Of a stretch of DNA of 24,309 bases, positions 10,101 through 20,808 are shown one piece after another. The number at the start of each line of letters is the position of its first letter. Position 1 is the stretch's first letter. Source of the DNA: Cudoniella acicularis (taxonomy: Eukaryota; Ascomycota; Leotiomycetes; Helotiales; Helotiaceae). A program made the translations under genes and the position numbers. The stretch lies in NCBI GenBank assembly GCA_013054445.1, contig JAAMPI010000855.1, positions 1 through 24,309 on the forward strand. Direction: 5' to 3'. Below the pieces are notes generated by a model. That model saw only the letters and a list, made by a program, of their open reading frames with translations. It did not search any database and was not told where the DNA came from.

Positions 10101-13100
10101 AAGTTGACAGTGGCCCTGCAGGCTCGAGACAGGTAAGATCCATTCAAGATGCCAAATTCATCAGGCGAAACGGTCCTCCTAAGTAAAGGAGATATGTATG
10201 GCACATTGGGGGCATGATACTGTATCTTGCTAGCTTTAGCCTCGAATTCATCGACCCAAGATTCAACCTGGGCAGAATGAAAGGCGTACGGAATGCTCAG
10301 AAGGACGCACTCAAGCCCATCGGATCGGAATTTCTCAGTGATGCTGGCGGCCTCTTGACTTGGTCCACTAATGACGGTGTTGGTGGGTGAGTTGATGCAT
10401 GCTACATCACAGGAGGATGTCGAGATAGTACCCTCTACGGCACTTAGGGGAGCTTTGATAGCAAGCATGGAGTGACTACCCTTGACGCAATGGCGCGATA
10501 GGAGTTCCGCGCGGGCACCAACAAGATAAATCGTATCGCTAGCGCTCAAAACTCCTGCAGCATAAAGGGCCGGATATTCTCCTAGACTGTGTCCAATAGC
10601 GAGACTTGGGACTATACCCCATGACACCCAGAGGTTATATAGAGCCATTTGTACGCAGACAAGTGCGACATGAGCTACAACAGTGTCGATCTCTTCGATG
10701 ATAAACTCAAGGGGCCCGGATGTGACGAGTGGCAGGAAGCTCGGAAAGCTATGCTGTTTCGCAATTCGATCAAAACGGATGACATCCCGTTTGAAGGAGT
10801 CGGCTGTCTCAAAAAGCTGCTTTCCAAGACCAGCATAGAGCGTTCCTTGACCAGTGAATGTGAATACCACACGCGGCAACCTGTTCGCGGATGGAATGGC
10901 GGATACACCTTCATCACTCTCCAGTCGACGCTGCAGAGCACTTTTAATTGACTCAACTTCGCTACCCACAAAGGAGACCCTGAATTTGTGGTGGGTTCGG
11001 CGAGCAGTCGTTGTGTATGACAAGGATGGAAGAGAGGTATCCGGATTCTTATCTAGGTACCTAAGGAGCGCGCCCATATTCGCTTCAAGAGACTTTGAGC
11101 TGTTAGCTGTAATAACCACAGGATGCAGCGCACGAAAATCAGTACTTGTATAATGTTGCTGGCGTTCGGGAGCATCTTCGAGGAGGACAGCTGTATTGCC
11201 ACCGGCGGCGCTGAAGTTGTTAAGAAGCTGACTCGCTTGCCGCCAGGACAATCAACCCTTTTCCACGGAGTGGGCTTAAACGCAATATTAACATTACGCT
11301 CTGCAAGATCAAGAGGATAATGTTTGTTGATTCGGTTTTTGATGCCTACATGAGGCGGTATCTCGTCGTGTTGCATCATCATGAGAACTTTAATCAACGC
11401 TGACACGCCGGAAGCAGACTCGGCATGGCCGACATTTGCTTTGACTGCGCCCAAGTATAAAGGGTGGTTAGGCATACGCTCGCGACCTGGAACCATGGCA
11501 GCAAGGACCGACGACATTTCTGTAGCGTCCCCAGCCTGGGTGCCTGTTCCATGCATTTCCACATAGCTGACATTGATTGGATTGGTGTTGGATTGTCGAA
11601 GAATGTTCTTGAAGAGGGCAAACTGGTCGCCTTCATGTGGCCGAGTGATGGATACGGTCTGGCCGCAGTGGTTGGTATTCACGCCTGCTATAACGCCAAA
11701 GATGGGATCATTGTCAGCCTCGGCATCTTCAAGGCGTTTCAAGACCAAGGAGGCAACGGCATCTGCTCTGCAATAGCCACTGGCGTCGTTATCGAATGTA
11801 TTGCAATTTCCAGTAGTCGAGAGGAAGTGACCTCTATCTAGACCGGCGAAGTTGTCTGGATTGGTGAGGATGTTAGTGCCGCCGACTATGGCAGTGTCGC
11901 ATCCTCCCTGCCACAAGGATTGGCATGCTGTATGTAGAGCCGCAAAACTGGAAGAGCATGCAGTGTCGACGCTGATGCTAGGGCCCGAGAAACGGAATGC
12001 GAAACTGTGCAAATGTGAGCCGTGACATAAATCTAAGGGGGAGAGGAATAATAAAATAAAGATTAACAAGTTCATAGAAATAATGTAATCATAACAGAGA
12101 AAAGAAAACGTAGAGAAGAAGGGAGGGACCTACGTGATGCGGCCTGGTACAAAGGCACGGTTACCACCTGGAATGAAATAGGTGCCTACGTCTTGGCCAC
12201 TGTTTACCTCGCGCCAATCATCGCTAGTTGTCCCCATAAAGACGCCAACTCGGTCACGTTGTGACGAAGGGGTGCGATCGGGGACAAACCCAGCCATCTC
12301 CAGCGCCTCGTACGTAGTCATCAATGCCAGGCGCTGTGCGGGATCCGTATCCTCAGCCTCTCGAGGAGACAAATGAAAGAAACGAGCATCAAACATTCCC
12401 TAGTGATTGTCAGTATACAAGGCGAGGCTAACATGTAAACTACTTACCGGTTCATTGACAAAACAACCATACTTGACTCGACTAGTGTTCCTTTTTACTC
12501 CAGAAGGATCGAAGTGGGCCTCCCAGTCAAAGCGATCTTTCGGGATAGTGCGATGCGTGTCTTTGCCGGATCGCAGCAATGCCCAAAACTCATCGTTGGA
12601 AGCTGCATCTGGAAAGCGGCCAGAGAAGCCGACGACAGCAATTTTGGAGTCTCCGGATCGCCCAGTGGGCATTGAAGGTTGCATGTTCTGGACACTGGTG
12701 TTGAGCGCATTGCTGATGGATATGTTCTTCCCATTGATGGAGCTCAGATTCGACGACAGAAGTGTGGCGGCATTTGAAGCGCAAGGCAGAACGATGCACC
12801 CTTGGCAAATCTCGTCCTGCGAGATCAAATCTGCACAAGCAGGAGGGATCTTGTCCCACCGAATCTGCTCACAAAGCGTATCATAGATAGCTTGACGCAA
12901 GAGCGCTTCGAAACTGCTCTCTTTGACCAAAGTTCCAGAGACTGAAGATAAGACGGGAATTCGTAGCCTGTACGAATCGAGGTTTTCATTTTCCTGTTTA
13001 CCGAATACTTCATCTACATCTCCAGGTCCATAGAGGTGAGGTGCATGATAAGGAGTTTCAATAGGCGTGAAGTGTGCTCTCGGCGTCATAGAGCTCAGCA

Positions 13101-13945
13101 GCCCCTCCAGGTTGCTTGGTGGCCCGCTAATGGTGACATTGGTTGGGCTAACTGCACTAATGAACGAAAAATGCCTCTTCGGGATATCCTGACAAGATTA
13201 AGACATATTAAGACTCAAGGTAGAAAGGTCACTTACCTTTTCCGCGACAAAATGCTCAATTAACTCGGCAGCACGTTGCTCTGACAAGCTAACGACAGCG
13301 GACCACGACCGGGGCGTGGTAGATGGTGACTCCAGGTCTCGTTGAAGCTTGAATGAGTGGAGACCGGTCCTGAAAGCGCGGGTGACAGCTTCCACGCCAG
13401 CGGGGATGAGCTCTACAATGGTTTGAGAAGTTGAGATGGCGGCTGTGGCAAATGATCCTGTGCAAAGACCAAGTAGATACGTGTTCTCTGGAGCGGGATA
13501 CACCATAGTGGGTTTTCCAAAATAACTAAAATCAATCCTCAGCTGGATGCATGTCTGATGTTGGTTTGGTGAAGTATTACCCGATGAAACGCCCTATCTG
13601 GTACACGCAAAGGAGCGCAAATCGCACAGCGGGCGCCCCTTCCGTCTTGTCGACATCATCAAGAAGATCAACTAAATTGGTGAATTTCGGCAGCCATTTC
13701 TGCTCCCGTTGCGGCAGCAAGGCAAATTCGTGACGAAAGGCGAAAGACACACGAGTGAAAAAGTCCGTAAGATCAGCATTGTCCTTGACGTGTAAGAGTT
13801 GCTGGAGGTCTCGCTGGAAGCTGTAATTCAAGTCACCGAAGACAATGATGGTGCGGATAGGAGGCGCAAAAGGGGCTGATTGCGTGAGTTTGTCCATCAT
13901 GTTTGTGGTAAGGGGGTTACCGAATGAAACTGTGCAAGCCATCAT
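7101..13945 (-). CDS. Non-reducing polyketide synthase, SAT-KS-AT-PT-ACP-ACP-TE (frame break in KS end)
   Basis: Six exons on the minus strand: 13945-13581, 13525-13237, 13188-12448, 12399-12134, 12004-9572 and 9521-7101. The model covers about 2171 residues if one missing nucleotide is counted. Domains: SAT with Cys143 (GLCTG) and His266; KS from about 399 with Cys570 (DTACSSS), His705 (HGTGTQAGD) and His747; AT with Ser1027 (GHSLGEYPA) and His1130; product template from about 1318 with His1355 (GHKVNG) and Asp1544 (WIDSLGY); ACP1 Ser1732 and ACP2 Ser1840 (both DSLLS); thioesterase/Claisen cyclase with Ser1997 (GWSAGG), Asp2024 and His2148. Every catalytic residue is present. Length and order match YWA1-type synthases that make naphthopyrone or related aromatic heptaketides from malonyl-CoA; that product is inferred. 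Near 11220-11230, just after the KS, the reading frame shifts by one nucleotide and no intron can explain it. As written, translation would stop at 11053 after about 870 residues. Confidence 0.93.
11220..11230 (-). other. One-nucleotide frame break in the PKS
   Basis: KS sequence is in frame through the GGKRVS stretch. The conserved KS-to-AT linker that follows ([18 protein letters not shown]) continues in the next frame. Exon lengths confirm the loss: exon 5 carries 2433 nt, which with the 2-nt carry-over is one short of a multiple of three. The only GT...AG pair spanning the break is about 22 nt apart, too short for an intron, and would delete conserved residues. Confidence 0.85.
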
Positions 13946-14243
13946 ACGGCTCGGCTGCAGTTCATATGCCGTTTATCGTCCGCCAACACGTTATCCACTC
14001 GCAGAGCGAACGGGCCACAAGCATGTTGGCACAATGCACGTAATACTGGAGGTCATCTCCGGCGTTCGGTGATGTGTGCTGACCGTTATGGATAGATTCC
14101 AGGCTTGCCGAGAACCGCCAGCTAAGACCTGGAGAGACGGAATTCTCAGCCCAATGGTATATTTATGCGTGCTTCTCTTTTTAATGGTGCATGTCTGTCA
14201 GACTCAGATAGTCATCTCCTCCTTAACGCTTCTGTTTTTCAAC
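13946..14243. promoter_or_regulatory. Bidirectional promoter between PKS and EthD gene
   Basis: The 298 bp between the divergent starts must hold both promoters. TATATTTAT at 14158-14166 is a likely TATA box for the EthD gene. CCGGCGTT at 14059-14066 (AACGCCGG on the other strand) is followed at once by CGG and recurs exactly in the OMT/P450 promoter, so it is a candidate site for a zinc-cluster regulator. Function is inferred. Confidence 0.5.
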
Positions 14244-14768
14244 ATGGGATCCGTAAGGCAAGAACCGCGGCGATTGTTTCAATGGACAGTCTGTGCATAT
14301 CGCAAGCCCGGAATGAGCGAAGAAGACTACCATAAGTACATGAGTGAGAAACACGGGCCATTGGTCAGAGGCCTCCTGGCGAAGTACGGGATAATCAAGT
14401 TCACTATGGTAAGTATTAGCACTGCACCAGCAAGCCCATATTAAATACAACCGGACTGACCTTTTCAGACACACAACACCGCGGAGACTAGAAATCTGAT
14501 GGCCAAGCTTGCTGGTCCGCAGTTCAACAACCACGCGGATTATGATAGCTTTGTGCAAACTGTATTCAAGGACGTAGAGGACTTCGTCCGTATGAAGGCC
14601 GATCCATTCTATATTGAGGTGGTGGCCCCTGACCATGAAAACTTTGCGGACACGACGCGATCTTGGTGTGTATTGTAGGTCCCCTCGGAAGCGGGGTTGG
14701 CTGACAGATGAAGCATGACCGTGGGATGGGTGGAAAATCATGTTCTCGACGGGGAGGTAGTTGAGTAG
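14244..14768 (+). CDS. EthD-domain protein, polyketide-tailoring dehydratase-like
   Basis: Three exons, 14244-14408, 14469-14665 and 14714-14768, give about 138 aa. The protein opens with the EthD pattern (AYRKPGMSEEDYHKYMSEKH, KYGIIKFTM) and ends with VKMKADPF-like VRMKADPFYIEVVAPDHENF and a short GWVEN tail in exon 3. Proteins of this small dimeric alpha-beta barrel family sit in many fungal non-reducing PKS clusters, acting as dehydratases or decarboxylases on aromatic intermediates; the dehydratase in aurofusarin synthesis is one example. Here it is divergent from the PKS, supporting co-regulation. An in-frame upstream ATG at 14154 would add a hydrophobic stretch, but it overlaps the TATA-like box and the family normally starts close to the 14244 ATG. 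Stopping in exon 2 at the TAG before the last intron would remove the conserved tail. Confidence 0.85.
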
Positions 14769-15562
14769 ATGACGCATGCGATGGAAGCAAATTTGAAGTT
14801 TTGAGCGCGCAATGCGCTGTAGGATCTGCAGATAGCTTGCAGTTGTATGTACTTTCAAGATATTCTCTTAATATCTTATTCAGATAAGATAAACTCGTAT
14901 TTTCTCGGGGCACTTCTTAGAGCCCATATCGTTATCTTGATTTGATTGGTGCCCCGAAGATTTTATTTGCCTGCTCGGTTCAAGCCGAATATCAGTCTTT
15001 GTTTTTTTTTAATTAACTTTCTTATCCCGTTAGAAAAATTATCTCTGTAAGCTTTTGCATGTGCTTGGATAGCAGGAAAAGGAGTAGGAAAGTGGGGATA
15101 TGATAGTGAACTGACGATATTGTGCGGAGAAGCTGATGGCATGCGATGCGCTACCGGTGCCTGGTGAGTGAACCTAATCAAGATAATGGAGATAATTACA
15201 GGTAGACCTAATTAAAATATGACAATATTGGGATTGAATAAAGGAATTGGAGGTTCGACGTTGATTTAACAAGTAAGGTTAAGGTTTCCTAGCTTGATTT
15301 GCTTAGTCATCGACAATTAAATTTACTCAAGTGGCGTCTAAAATCAGGTTTCAGTTTTCATTCTTCATTCTTCACTCTTGTTTCACTCAAGAAATTCATC
15401 TCTCGCGACCATTAGAAATAAATGCGTCAAACAAGTCAGCTGTCTATTCCACGGGTTTTCTTGCTAGGCTCAAAATATAAAGATGCAGCAACCATTCAGG
15501 TGTCTCCAGATCCACAGACAAGCTCGAACTCCGAAATATCGATATCTTACATGATGGCCGAG
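14769..15562. other. Intergenic region between convergent genes, with hairpins
   Basis: This 794-bp gap separates the EthD and O-methyltransferase stops. It contains a perfect 7-bp inverted repeat with a 4-nt loop (ATCTTAT at 14873-14879, ATAAGAT at 14884-14890), whose right arm also forms a GATA-factor type site (AGATAAGATAA). A TTCATTC-type microsatellite lies near 15357-15378. No gene is supported; a 150-codon plus-strand frame starting at 15422 is a shadow of the methyltransferase. Confidence 0.45.
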
Positions 15563-16755
15563 TTAGCGAGAAACCTCGATAATGGAGTGCTGACTGCCTT
15601 CCGGGCGGCGGATAGCGACAATGTGCATACCCTCGTCCACCTTCCGAACCAACGTATGCCAGTCCTCGACTTCTCTCTCCTTAGCATTCAAGACTTGTCG
15701 CATCATCAAGTCTTTCTGACGCAACGCCGCTTCGAGAGTCTGAGAGGTTGTTCCCGGTATGGGGAGCACCATGTCCATGATGACGATCCGGCTCCCCTCT
15801 TTCATTACTTCGACCAGTTGCTTCAGAATCCTAACGGCATCAGCATCAGGCCAATCGTGGATGATCATTCGTAGGAGGTAGACATCGGCATCCTTCACCG
15901 GCTGCGGAGTGAAGAAGTCATGTTCCACGAATTCAATTCTACCTGCAATTTCTGCTGGAAGTGACGTGACCTGAGCTCGCGCATTTTGAATAGGTTCTGG
16001 GAGATCTTCGACGACAAATCGGAGATTTGGAAATGTCTTTGCCAGTGCTAACGAGGCGCTCCCAGAATTCCCGCCAACCTGTGCGGTGTTAACACTTGTC
16101 AAAATTCTTGAAAAACCTTTCTTACATCGACTACTTTCGCGTCCCCCAGAGCGTCCCAGTCCAGCCCTTCCAAGAGATGGTCAACGCTCGCCCCTGTATG
16201 CACCGTGGATTGGCTCTTCATGTAGTTGCCAAACTCGGAGCTGAGGTCTGAGTCCGCCTTAAGATGCTCGAAAAACGAGAGATGCGTGTTCATGGCCACG
16301 TTATACGCTGTCTCATTGCCATTCATCGGACTAGGCCATTTCTCCGTGGCTTGCGTGAATGCCCTCATGCAGGGAACAGAGCGATTAAGCAAGTATGACA
16401 ACCACGTAGCCAGGTTAGCATCTTCCACGAAGACGGCTGAAAGCGAATTGTGCGCAAGTCTCCCGTCTTTAGTCTCGCACAGGAAGTTCACCGTCATTGC
16501 CATTCGGGTCACCGCGCGGAGGCTCGACTCAGGGACTTGTATCTTTGTCGCAACATCGGCGTAGGAAGTGGAACCGGGTGGCAGTGGGATTTGAGTGAGG
16601 ACTTTGAAATGCCAGATCCATTCGATGCAAGCAAATTGCTGTTGCTGGACCAAGAGATCGGTCAAAAAGTCGCTCGGTTTCTGCGTGAGCTGCTTAACCC
16701 TCGTTATTGAATCGAAGATATCTTGTCGCGTTTGAATGTTTGCGAAGGCCGCCAT
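15563..16755 (-). CDS. SAM-dependent O-methyltransferase (class II, polyketide type)
   Basis: Two exons, 16755-16126 and 16078-15563, separated by a 47-nt GT-AG intron, give about 381 aa. Residues 1 to about 170 form the mostly helical dimerisation and substrate domain of fungal and plant phenol O-methyltransferases. The SAM site spans the exon junction (VVDVGGNSGSASLALAKTFP, about 208-227), with an Asn replacing the usual third Gly, then the acidic VVEDLPE strand. The catalytic base is His284 in MIIHDWPD. The protein should methylate a phenol of the PKS-derived aromatic product; relatives act in aurofusarin, desertorin/kotanin and similar pathways. It is divergent from P450 no. 2 and shares its 315-bp promoter. 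The frame is intact throughout. Start chosen at 16755, the first ATG of the frame with a normal family N-terminus. Confidence 0.92.
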
Positions 16756-17070
16756 TGTGAGTCGGCTGGTTTGGTTTTGCGTATGCGAAGTGAACCCAAC
16801 AACCTTTGGAGGAACATTCCACTCTAGAGTCCAAAATCCAGAGAATAGCTGGCTATGTCGGTCACCTCCTCGGCGAGCTTACGCCGGCGAAGACGAAACC
16901 CGTCGGTCAGCGTTTGCGTACATGTACGAGACACGTGAATCCCGAGTTGCTTCTAAAAGAAGCTATCCCTAACGCCGGATTTTGCAGGTTCCGCTTGATA
17001 GGGTTCGGTCAAAAATTGTTCTCAAAGTTGGCCACAGCATCCCCATTGTGTTTACTTGATCAAATTCAAC
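16756..17070. promoter_or_regulatory. Bidirectional promoter between O-methyltransferase and P450 no. 2
   Basis: The 315-bp gap holds two copies of the candidate regulator motif: TACGCCGG at 16880-16887, followed by CGAAGACG, and AACGCCGG at 16971-16978. The second matches exactly the site in the PKS/EthD promoter. ACACGTGA lies near 16931-16938. No clear TATA box is visible in either direction. Confidence 0.45.
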
Positions 17071-18753
17071 ATGGCTATTGTTAACACGCTCTACGCAAAT
17101 CCATTGCTGGCTGCAGCAAGTATTCTTTTTTTAATCGTTGCCGCAGTGCTATGGACTGGCGGGGAAAGACCGCTAAGCAAGATTGATGGACCACGAAGCA
17201 ACATTTTTGTTGGTATTGGCCTGAGCCTTCCTCCCCATGCAACCCAGAAACTTCGCGAATGGGCGCAACAGTATGGAGAGGTGTACAAAATCCGAGTTGG
17301 ATGGTACCACTGGGTTGTGCTGAATAGCCCCGAGGCGATCAAGGAAGTCTTTGACAGACAGGTGGGCTATCCTTCTCTCCACATCACCAGGATTACATAT
17401 TCACAAATCCATGGTGCAGTCAATAGCATGTTCGTCAAAAATGCCAGCACCGATGGGGGAGCTAGTTGTGGGAGGCATGAGGATGTTAACCATGCCCTAT
17501 GGTCCAAAGTGGCGTGCATATCGCACACTGGTACACAGCATATTAACGCCAAAAATGGTCTAGACCTTCGTTCCAGTTCAGACGCTCGAGATCAAACAAC
17601 TGGTGTACGATCTGGCCTTCAATAATTTCAATGACGCTGCCTTCTACGGGCATCTTCGCCGCGCACTCTTTTCCATCATGATGACGGCCGTGTACGGAAG
17701 GCGTATCGATCGCATGGACCACGAAGACATCAAGTATTCCGAGCAGAGTGGGAAACTTCTTGGAAAACTTGGCAAAGCGGGAACGTTCATCGAGGATGAG
17801 ATTCCTCTCTTGGCGAAACTTCCTACGTGGATGCAACCGTCAAGAAAGAAAGCCCTCGAGCATGCCAAATGGGTTCTTTGGGTCAAAATGCGAATGTGGA
17901 ATACTTTGCAGGAACAATTTGACAAAGACGCCGCGACGCCTTGTTATGGAGTGGACATCATGCGGAGCGATTATGCATCTCAAGGGCTTCAAAAGGAAGA
18001 CTGTGCTTGGATTGCTGGAGGTAAGCTATTCTTTGCCCTTATACATGCCCGTTCACTAGCTCATTCCCTTCAGGTCTGGTTGAAGCTGGATCACAGACGT
18101 CTGCAGGGACACTCAGTAATTTGATTCTCTACTTGGCTGCGACACCAAGTGCTCAGGAAACAGCATTCCAAGAGGTTCAGAAGGTCGTCGGCGAGTCTCG
18201 TGCCCCGACATATGATGACCTCGAGAATCTGCCCTACATCAACGCTTGCGTCAAAGAAATTTTGCGGTTGTGTCCTGCTCCGCCATGGATTTTGAGACAT
18301 TTCACCGACCAGGAGGTCGTATACAAAGACTATGTCATTCCCAAGGGCACCGCTGTTGTTGGAAACACTGCCGCAATCCACTTCGATCCCATCCAGTACC
18401 CAGATCCATTCAAATTCAAGCCTGAGCGTTATGTACACCACACTAAGCGAGCAGCCGAGTATGCGGCGATGGCAGACCCTTATGTGCGCGACCACTTCAC
18501 TTTCGGCGCTGGTCGAAGAATATGCCCCGGGTCGCGGTTCGCTGAAAACGCGCTGACTCTCGCTTTGGCGAATATGGTATGGGCGTTTGAGATTAAGCCA
18601 CCTCCTGGCGTTGTGGAGATGAATCTGTCTGATGACGCGTTTGATGAGGCGCCATTGAAATCTGCGAAGCCGTTTAAAGCTGTGTTCTCGCTGCGCAGTG
18701 AGGGGAGGTTGGAGAGAGTGAAGGAAGACTGGCTCGCGTATGGAAAGGCGTAG
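17071..18753 (+). CDS. Cytochrome P450 (no. 2), interrupted by an in-frame TAG
   Basis: Three exons, 17071-17361, 17420-18020 and 18074-18753, cover about 522 codons. There is an N-terminal membrane anchor (about 7-29), the PYGPKWRAYRTLVHS helix-C region, an unusual I-helix AGSQTSAGT (about 302-310, Gln where an acid is usual), ExxR at about 359-362, PERY, and haem loop FGAGRRICPG with Cys at about 448. The sequence resembles the fungal OrdA-like P450 group, which includes phenol-coupling enzymes (kotanin and aurasperone type), so coupling or oxidation of the methylated polyketide is a reasonable guess. Codon 145 (17561-17563) is TAG, in the same frame as the coding sequence on both sides. 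No intron can remove it without losing conserved residues. As given, the product stops at 144 aa, before every catalytic motif. Confidence 0.88.
17561..17563 (+). other. Premature stop codon in P450 no. 2
   Basis: TAG follows the LTPKMV stretch. The same frame then continues with clear P450 sequence (TFVPVQ, EIKQLVYDLAFNNFN) to the next intron. A single base substitution explains it; a CAG-to-TAG change would be a C-to-T event in a CpA context, as in repeat-induced point mutation, but the original codon is unknown. Confidence 0.85.
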
Positions 18754-19587
18754 GCGGTTGGTTTTACTCACCGCAGTGTTATCTCAAGGCTTAAGTTTTG
18801 GGAGAGATAGCATATATCTACTACCATTTACAATATGATAGTTACCGTGGACTCGAATCAGCCAAAGCAGTAGTCGTTAGCAGTAGTCGTTTGCAGTCTC
18901 CCACGCACCGTAAGTTGGCGCATCACGTGCTTTCGAGAAATATCACTTCAAATTTTGAACCACGTTAAGATAAACAAACGCAGGGCCTTCAAATACGCTA
19001 AATCTTGTGAATGCTTTATAGAAGTTTGCGTATTCCAAGCAGGAGGATAATTGTGATTTCTTTTATTACTTTGAAGTGTTTTTGGGTCTCTTTTCGCTTA
19101 GACGCCAACTTAAGGGGCGCGGGATAACCGAAATGTTGTCCATGATTTTTGTTGAGAATCATGCCAAATAGGGGGACATACGCTGACACATGGAGGCCTG
19201 CATGCGGCCGCTAACTTAGCGCATAAGTATACAGGGAGGTTAACTCTGTCTGACTTAAAGCTCTGTAGCTTGTACATCAATGAGAACCATAGCCCGGCTG
19301 TCCCTTGGAATTTAGTACACTTTATATTAGGTTTACAAATATTGCATTCAGTATACTACGTAGGCGACTTGAATGGTTTGAATCCGTCTATATACGTTCA
19401 TGCACCCTCGACGGCGGTGAGAGTCTCATTCATTCGTAAAGCGGGAAAGCCTTCGCCGTCGCTTCCCGATGTTGGTTTAACCCCGCCGGCTCTCCGCGGC
19501 GAGCGTATGAGCACTCTTGAAATGAGGCAACTAGACTCTATTCGAGTATTTCAGAGCTATTATTATGGACGAACTCCAGCCCTGTAT
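18754..19587. other. Intergenic region and upstream part of the SDR promoter
   Basis: No gene is supported here; the longest frame (19270-19662) has no recognisable motif and overlaps promoter signals. A 13-bp tandem duplication (AGCAGTAGTCGTT) occupies 18866-18891. Near the SDR gene there is an inverted repeat, CGACGGCG at 19409-19416 and CGCCGTCG at 19454-19461, and a GC-rich cluster CCCCGCCGGCTCTCCGCGGCG at about 19481-19501. These are candidate zinc-cluster regulator sites. Confidence 0.45.
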
Positions 19588-19595
19588 TATAAATA
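19588..19595 (+). promoter_or_regulatory. TATA-like box of the SDR gene
   Basis: TATAAATA lies about 110 bp before the ATG at 19704 in an otherwise moderately GC-rich stretch. Position is plausible for a fungal core promoter with a leader of some 70-80 nt. Confidence 0.35.
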
Positions 19596-19703
19596 TAAGC
19601 ATATATCCCAACAACGCCGAAGTCTCACCCACCAAGCATCTAGGCTTTCCATCGCTGACTAGATACCTATTGCCAAATCACTTTCCATTAGAGATCAATC
19701 AAT

Positions 19704-20808
19704 ATGGCAAAATATGTCCCCAATCCCCTCCCCGACTTGCCGAGGCCAACGAAGGCGTATCATAAGACAGTATATCCTTACATTTCCCCTGAGCGGCCCG
19801 AACTCAATATGTCCGGAAAGACACTCTTCATTACAGGAGGAGGTTCGTCATCACCACAGCCAACTTTTCCCTTTTCATCTTCTTTGTGAATAATTATGTA
19901 AATTTCTTAGCTGGTATGATCGGACGCGGCATCTGCAAGGCCTTTGCGCAAGCGGGTGTAGCCCGAATGATTATCATCGGACGCACACTCCTGAGCCTCA
20001 ACGAAGTCAAGAGTGATATAGAATCGAAATACTCCAATATTGAGGTCTCAGTGCACGCCGCAGACGTCACTGATAATACCGTCATACAGCCCATCATCCG
20101 CGCTGCGGGCAAAATCGACATCGTCGTCAGCGCCGCTCACATCAGCCATCGAGTAACACCTACGTCGACCATCGACCCATCTGTGCTTTCCGAGATGCTT
20201 CAGACGAACACCGTCGGGCCTTTTCTGGTGTTCAGCGCTATTCTACACGAGCGCGCAATCCAGGGCTGGGACCATGAAGTCAAAATCATTTTTGTTAGCA
20301 GCGCTTTGAGCCACATTCATATCAGCCATTTGTCTGGGTATTCGGCGAGTAAGGCGGCCATGAACATTTTGGTTTCGCATCTCAACGTGCAATGGAACTC
20401 AAGGGGCGTTTCAATCTTCGCCATTCATCCTGGTGTAATCTTTTCCCCTTCCACGGCGAAGGTGTTTCCCGCGGAGTCGCCCATCTGGGAAGATTGTGAG
20501 TTTAATCTTACTCAGTCTCTCATTTCTCTATCTACGCTTACTGCACTCTACCTCAGGCAGGTACATACTGATTTCTGAAACCAACAGCGAGCTTATCTGC
20601 AGGATTCTGCGTGTGGTTGTGCCACCCTGAGGCAGCTTTCCTGAGTGGCAAGTTCTTGTGGGCACAGTGGGATGTGCCGGAGTTGCTGGCGCAGAAGGAG
20701 TGGATTGAGAAAAACCCTTGGCATCTAGAGATGGGCCTTAACCTGCCATCTACGGAGAGACCAACCAAAGATTTCTTTATTGTAGACAGCAGGGTCAAGC
20801 AAAATTAG
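19704..20808 (+). CDS. Short-chain dehydrogenase/reductase
   Basis: Three exons, 19704-19842, 19911-20495 and 20588-20808, give about 314 aa in one intact frame. A roughly 35-residue N-terminal extension precedes the Rossmann fold. The cofactor motif is TGGAGMIGRG (about 44-53), with Met where the middle Gly of TGxxxGxG normally sits. The catalytic set is Asn about 146 (LQTNTVG), Ser about 176/177 (FVSSALS), Tyr190 and Lys194 (GYSASK). The usual NNAG after beta-4 is replaced by SAAH (about 119-122). The enzyme should oxidise or reduce a carbonyl/alcohol using NAD(P)H; the substrate is unknown but probably a cluster intermediate. The length and the C-terminal region (FLSGKFLWAQWDV) match fungal SDRs of secondary metabolism. 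An internal ATG at 19810 could give a shorter form starting just before the cofactor motif. Confidence 0.88.

Noticed and set aside
15422..15874. A 150-codon plus-strand open frame
   Set aside because: It lies antisense to the second exon of the O-methyltransferase, which has clear family motifs; the plus-strand translation has none.
19270..19662. A 130-codon frame upstream of the SDR
   Set aside because: It crosses a TATA-like box and GC-rich promoter signals, has no recognisable motif and is probably chance.
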